Positions 6,791-8,732 of a stretch of 8,732 nt of DNA are shown in pieces. The notes under the pieces are model-generated. The model saw only the letters and a list, made by a program, of their open reading frames with translations, was not told the DNA's origin and searched no databases. Each line of letters opens with the position of its first letter. Position 1 is the first letter of the stretch. Position numbers and translations under genes: made by a program. The DNA comes from Ruminococcaceae bacterium UBA3451. GTDB lineage: Bacteria; Bacillota; Clostridia; Oscillospirales; Acutalibacteraceae. The stretch lies in NCBI GenBank assembly GCA_002378845.1, contig DFRY01000013.1:1468-10199 (forward strand), written 5' to 3'.

Positions 6791-7273
6791 ATGTCGGAAA
6801 TAAACGAAATGGAAGTTTCCCGCCATCTGGGCGGCTTCAATGTTGCCAAAAGAAAAGAAAAAGTATTTCGGTTTGCCGCATTTTGTTCCGGTGAAAACCG
6901 AACAAATTCGGGTATGCAAACCGATCGGATATTGAATGGGAACTTCAAAATTGTTACAAACGAAAGGGTTCCCCGCGGTATTTGGAATTACGGCGAGCCG
7001 TTTGATTGCCGCGGGTTCGAAATGTGGCAGTATACGGAAGACAGGAGGAACACTGGGATTGACACTAAGGTCAACAGAAACAGCATTTACAGGGACTACC
7101 CTGCAGCCATACAGCCGCGCGGAAGGTTTGCGGATTCTGCCGCGGCAAAGAAAAAATATATTATTAAATTTAAAAATACCGGAAGCGGCACTCCTGCAAA
7201 ACAGGAAAACCCGCGGGGAAGAATCCCAAGACTTGCCCTGTCGGGAACCGCGCCGATCATTTCGGATTGTTAG
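6791..7273 (+). pseudogene. ORF with degenerate GH25 lysozyme (endolysin) C-terminal remnant
   Basis: A 160-codon ORF starts at ATG 6791 after GGAGGG (6779-6784). Most of it is unrecognisable and unusually rich in Arg, Asn and Lys. Residues about 75-106 resemble the end of a GH25 muramidase catalytic domain. W79-Q80-Y81 matches the conserved WQY strand, then G-I-D-T, then V94-N95-R96-N97, where GH25 proteins normally have VDxN, then YRDYP (100-104). The D-to-N change in that motif and the absence of the upstream barrel with its catalytic acids indicate a dead fragment. The first 60 or so residues overlap nested inverted repeats (6868-6924), so that part may be repeat DNA, not coding sequence. 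It lies just upstream of two phage-lysis-type membrane genes, which supports an endolysin origin. It could instead be a translated novel small protein. Confidence 0.42.
6868..6924. repeat. Nested inverted repeat capable of a long hairpin with GAAA tetraloop
   Basis: TCGGTTTGC (6868-6876) and GCAAACCGA (6916-6924) are perfectly complementary. Nested inside, TTTGTT (6882-6887) pairs with AACAAA (6901-6906), and CGGT (6889-6892) pairs with ACCG (6897-6900), with one bulged C and a GAAA loop (6893-6896). That is 19 base pairs in 57 nt. A further pair, CCCGCGG (6972-6978) and CCGCGGG (7009-7015), lies downstream. It may be a dispersed repeat or a structured RNA segment. Confidence 0.45.
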
Positions 7274-7283
7274 GGGGAGAAAA

Positions 7284-7595
7284 ATGGGAGAAGTGGATGA
7301 AGAGCGCCAGAAACGAATGGACGAACGATTTGACCGCGACCGAAGGGACATTGAAAAGCTGGAACGAAAACAGGAAGAGGAGGACGAACGATGCCAAAGG
7401 CTGGAAGAACTAAGCATAAAAATGGGAGAAATCCTGAAAAACTACGACGAAAAACTGACGAATCATGACAAGCGTATTCTGGAACTGGAAAATGTGTCGG
7501 GTACGCGCTGGAACTTGCTTGTGAACTATTTGCTAGCGGGTATAGTCGGCGCTGTTGCCGCGGCATTGATGAGAATTATATTAGGAGGCGGATAA
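7284..7595 (+). CDS. XhlA-like coiled-coil membrane protein (phage lysis accessory)
   Basis: The 103-residue protein starts at ATG 7284, behind an AGGGGGAG ribosome site. Residues about 5-70 are extremely charged with a heptad-like pattern, predicting a long cytoplasmic coiled coil. One transmembrane helix (about 77-99) follows, ending in GGG. This layout, an N-terminal charged coiled coil plus a C-terminal membrane anchor, is that of XhlA-type hemolysin or holin-partner proteins of Gram-positive phages, which act beside a holin in host lysis. The call rests on architecture and on the neighbour, because coiled coils give little family-specific sequence. Its last codons contain the ribosome site of the next gene, one base separates the stop from the next start, and the two are surely cotranslated. 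The open frame extends far upstream (to about 6936), but that extension is not protein-like. Confidence 0.7.
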   Translation: MGEVDEERQKRMDERFDRDRRDIEKLERKQEEEDERCQRLEELSIKMGEILKNYDEKLTNHDKRILELENVSGTRWNLLVNYLLAGIVGAVAAALMRIILGGG

Positions 7596-7596
7596 A

Positions 7597-7887
7597 ATGA
7601 ACTATTTCGGCATTGTTTTCTTGGCTATCGTCGTCGAAGGTATTATCACGTATGTAAAGGAGTTCTTTGTGAAGGGCAAATTTCAGTGGGAAATGCTGAT
7701 CTCCATTGTAATCGGAGTGCTGACGGCGGCGGCCTATCAGGTGGATGTGTTCGCAATGGTGGGAATGAAAAGCGTGGTGCCGTTCCTTGGCAGCGTGCTG
7801 ACGGGAATTCTAATCAGCCGCGGCAGCAATTATGCGTTCGATTTTATCAAGGCAATCGGCACGGTACAAGGAAAACCAACAGAATAA
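7597..7887 (+). CDS. Small holin-like membrane protein
   Basis: The 96-residue protein has ribosome site AGGAGG (7583-7588) 8 nt before ATG 7597. It is mostly hydrophobic, with three likely membrane helices at about residues 4-20, 32-48 and 58-74. A charged loop KEFFVKGK lies between the first two, and the C-terminal tail is short and polar (SRGSNYAFDFIKAIG onward). Size, helix count and position directly after an XhlA-like gene fit a phage holin, the protein that permeabilises the membrane at the end of infection. I recall similar short proteins in clostridial prophages, but cannot name a family from sequence alone. There is no endolysin gene after it; transcription ends at the hairpin overlapping its stop codon. 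Unlike the upstream remnant it has no sign of decay, so it may still be functional or domesticated. Confidence 0.65.
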   Translation: MNYFGIVFLAIVVEGIITYVKEFFVKGKFQWEMLISIVIGVLTAAAYQVDVFAMVGMKSVVPFLGSVLTGILISRGSNYAFDFIKAIGTVQGKPTE

Positions 7888-7922
7888 AACGAGGGCGCCG
7901 GAAGTACCGGCGCCCTCGTTTT
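7886..7922. terminator. Bidirectional intrinsic terminator between the holin and GNAT genes
   Basis: A 12-bp GC-rich core (CGAGGGCGCCGG and its complement) with an AAGTA loop (7902-7906) is extended by four A-T pairs, giving about 16 bp. Four T residues end the 3' arm on the plus strand and, through the A-run at 7886-7889, on the minus strand too. It begins within the holin stop codon and lies 10 bp past the stop of the convergent GNAT gene, so it probably serves both. Confidence 0.9.
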
Positions 7923-7932
7923 GTGTGCAAAA

Positions 7933-8694
7933 TTATTCCATACACCATGCAGGCAAAGATCCTTTGACAGCCCAGCAGTGATTCTCTGCCCGACCAATAA
8001 AACCTGCACGGTTGTAAATGCGGATTGCAATATCACTCGATGCGTATAAAAACAGCAGAAATTCCGGAAACGCCTTTTTCACTGCTTCAATTACTGCGGA
8101 AGCATACCCCTGCCCGCGAGCCGGCGGTGTGGTGTACACATCACTTATATAAACTGCACCCTGATAAACCTCTGCCAGGGCCATGCAAACCGGAATCCCC
8201 GTATCATTGTAGGCGCAGAATACCGTGCTGTTGGCGGCAAGCTGACGGTTGATCATATTTACACCATAGGTTTGGTTGTTGTCCTGTTCGATGCAAAGAG
8301 CATATTCCGCATCCGTTAACGGATTAGTAATCTGACGGATAACACAATCTTTTATACGTCCGTGCAATATAGGATTTTCCAGAATCATAAGAGATTCCTT
8401 AAACTCACGCAGAGAATATCCGTTCTGAAGAAAGAGTGGACGGAGCTGTTCGAGGGGAAGAGAATCAGGAAGTATGAAAATCTTTGGCAGGATGTTTTTT
8501 GGTTGATAAAACGCTTCAATTTCTTCAATGCTTCGTTCAATATTTATATTTTTTGTAATCACTGCGTAGTTGGACATATAGCTTTCTTTATTTGCATCAT
8601 CGCTGAACATCCTTCCCCACGGAGTGATTTCGCAGTTCAGGTAGTTCATTGGACTGTTGATGATAAATTGAGTAATCAATTGTGGATTTGTCAT
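7933..8694 (-). CDS. GNAT family N-acetyltransferase
   Basis: The 253-residue protein is read right to left, with ATG at 8694-8692 and ribosome site AGGGAGTG a few bases upstream. GNAT enzymes transfer an acetyl group from acetyl-CoA to an amine on a small molecule, peptide or protein. The acetyltransferase fold occupies about residues 117-253. The acetyl-CoA binding motif A is visible as VYTTPPARGQGYA (186-198), with the R-x-x-G-x-A signature at R193, G196 and A198. A motif B-like YNRAGF lies at 227-232. Residues 1-116 form a separate N-terminal half without recognisable motifs, possibly a degenerate GNAT-like domain as in tandem-domain members. The substrate is unknown. It is transcribed toward the holin pair, so it is not part of that cassette. 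Its lower GC content and codon use differ from the heat-shock genes, perhaps indicating an accessory gene. Confidence 0.88.
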   Translation of the reverse strand: MTNPQLITQFIINSPMNYLNCEITPWGRMFSDDANKESYMSNYAVITKNINIERSIEEIEAFYQPKNILPKIFILPDSLPLEQLRPLFLQNGYSLREFKESLMILENPILHGRIKDCVIRQITNPLTDAEYALCIEQDNNQTYGVNMINRQLAANSTVFCAYNDTGIPVCMALAEVYQGAVYISDVYTTPPARGQGYASAVIEAVKKAFPEFLLFLYASSDIAIRIYNRAGFIGRAENHCWAVKGSLPAWCME

Positions 8695-8732
8695 ACTTCA
8701 CACTCCCTTATTCGGTCGGATTCAAAGTATTG

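Noticed and set aside
7059..7089. TTGACA at 7059-7064 as a promoter for the holin pair
   Set aside because: No acceptable -10 hexamer lies at 16-18 bp. The nearest, CATTTA, is at 19 bp and matches poorly.
6936..7283. Upstream in-frame extension of the XhlA-like protein, including an AGGAGG at 7043-7048 before a TTG at 7059
   Set aside because: The extension reads as non-protein-like sequence in another frame of the GH25-like segment. ATG 7284 has a strong ribosome site and gives the normal family length.
6677..7417. A 246-codon open frame on the minus strand across the phage-like region
   Set aside because: It is Ser/Arg-rich at its start because it mirrors the charged XhlA coding sequence. 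It has no ribosome site or domain signature and overlaps better-supported plus-strand features.

Overview
The window looks like a chromosomal segment of a moderately GC-rich Firmicute. The class I heat-shock order hemW / hrcA-grpE-dnaK-dnaJ under a perfect CIRCE operator, purine-rich Shine-Dalgarno sites and frequent TTG starts point to class Clostridia. An Oscillospiraceae-like host is my best guess, from general familiarity and not from any search.

Layout. Positions 1-185 hold the 3' end of hemW. It is overlapped by, or abuts, a membrane-anchored transglutaminase-like protein (about 191-1531) that sits between hemW and the heat-shock operon. A sigma-A promoter and a perfect CIRCE (1590-1656) precede hrcA (1682-2713), grpE (2730-3308), dnaK (3388-5226) and dnaJ (5383-6525). 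The operon ends at a very strong intrinsic terminator (6549-6585). The 156-bp dnaK-dnaJ spacer contains a palindromic, possibly mobile or repeat-derived element. It carries an 11-bp perfect hairpin and a good extended -10 promoter that could drive dnaJ separately from CIRCE.

Downstream of dnaJ the character changes. A roughly 700-bp stretch has many inverted repeats and an ORF whose middle resembles the C-terminal end of a GH25 phage lysozyme, apparently decayed. Two tightly linked small genes follow: an XhlA-like coiled-coil membrane protein (7284-7595) and a three-helix holin-like protein (7597-7887). This looks like the lysis cassette of a defective prophage, or a domesticated holin pair, with no intact endolysin in view. 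A bidirectional terminator (7886-7922) separates it from a convergent GNAT acetyltransferase gene (7933-8694, minus strand).

How the genes work together. HrcA represses the operon through CIRCE. GrpE, DnaK and DnaJ form the Hsp70 folding cycle. Only dnaK has an ATG start with a near-consensus ribosome site; hrcA, grpE and dnaJ start with TTG, which fits high DnaK output relative to its regulator and cochaperones. I see no convincing wholly new system. The most unusual parts are the dnaK-dnaJ spacer element and the orphan lysis-cassette region after dnaJ.
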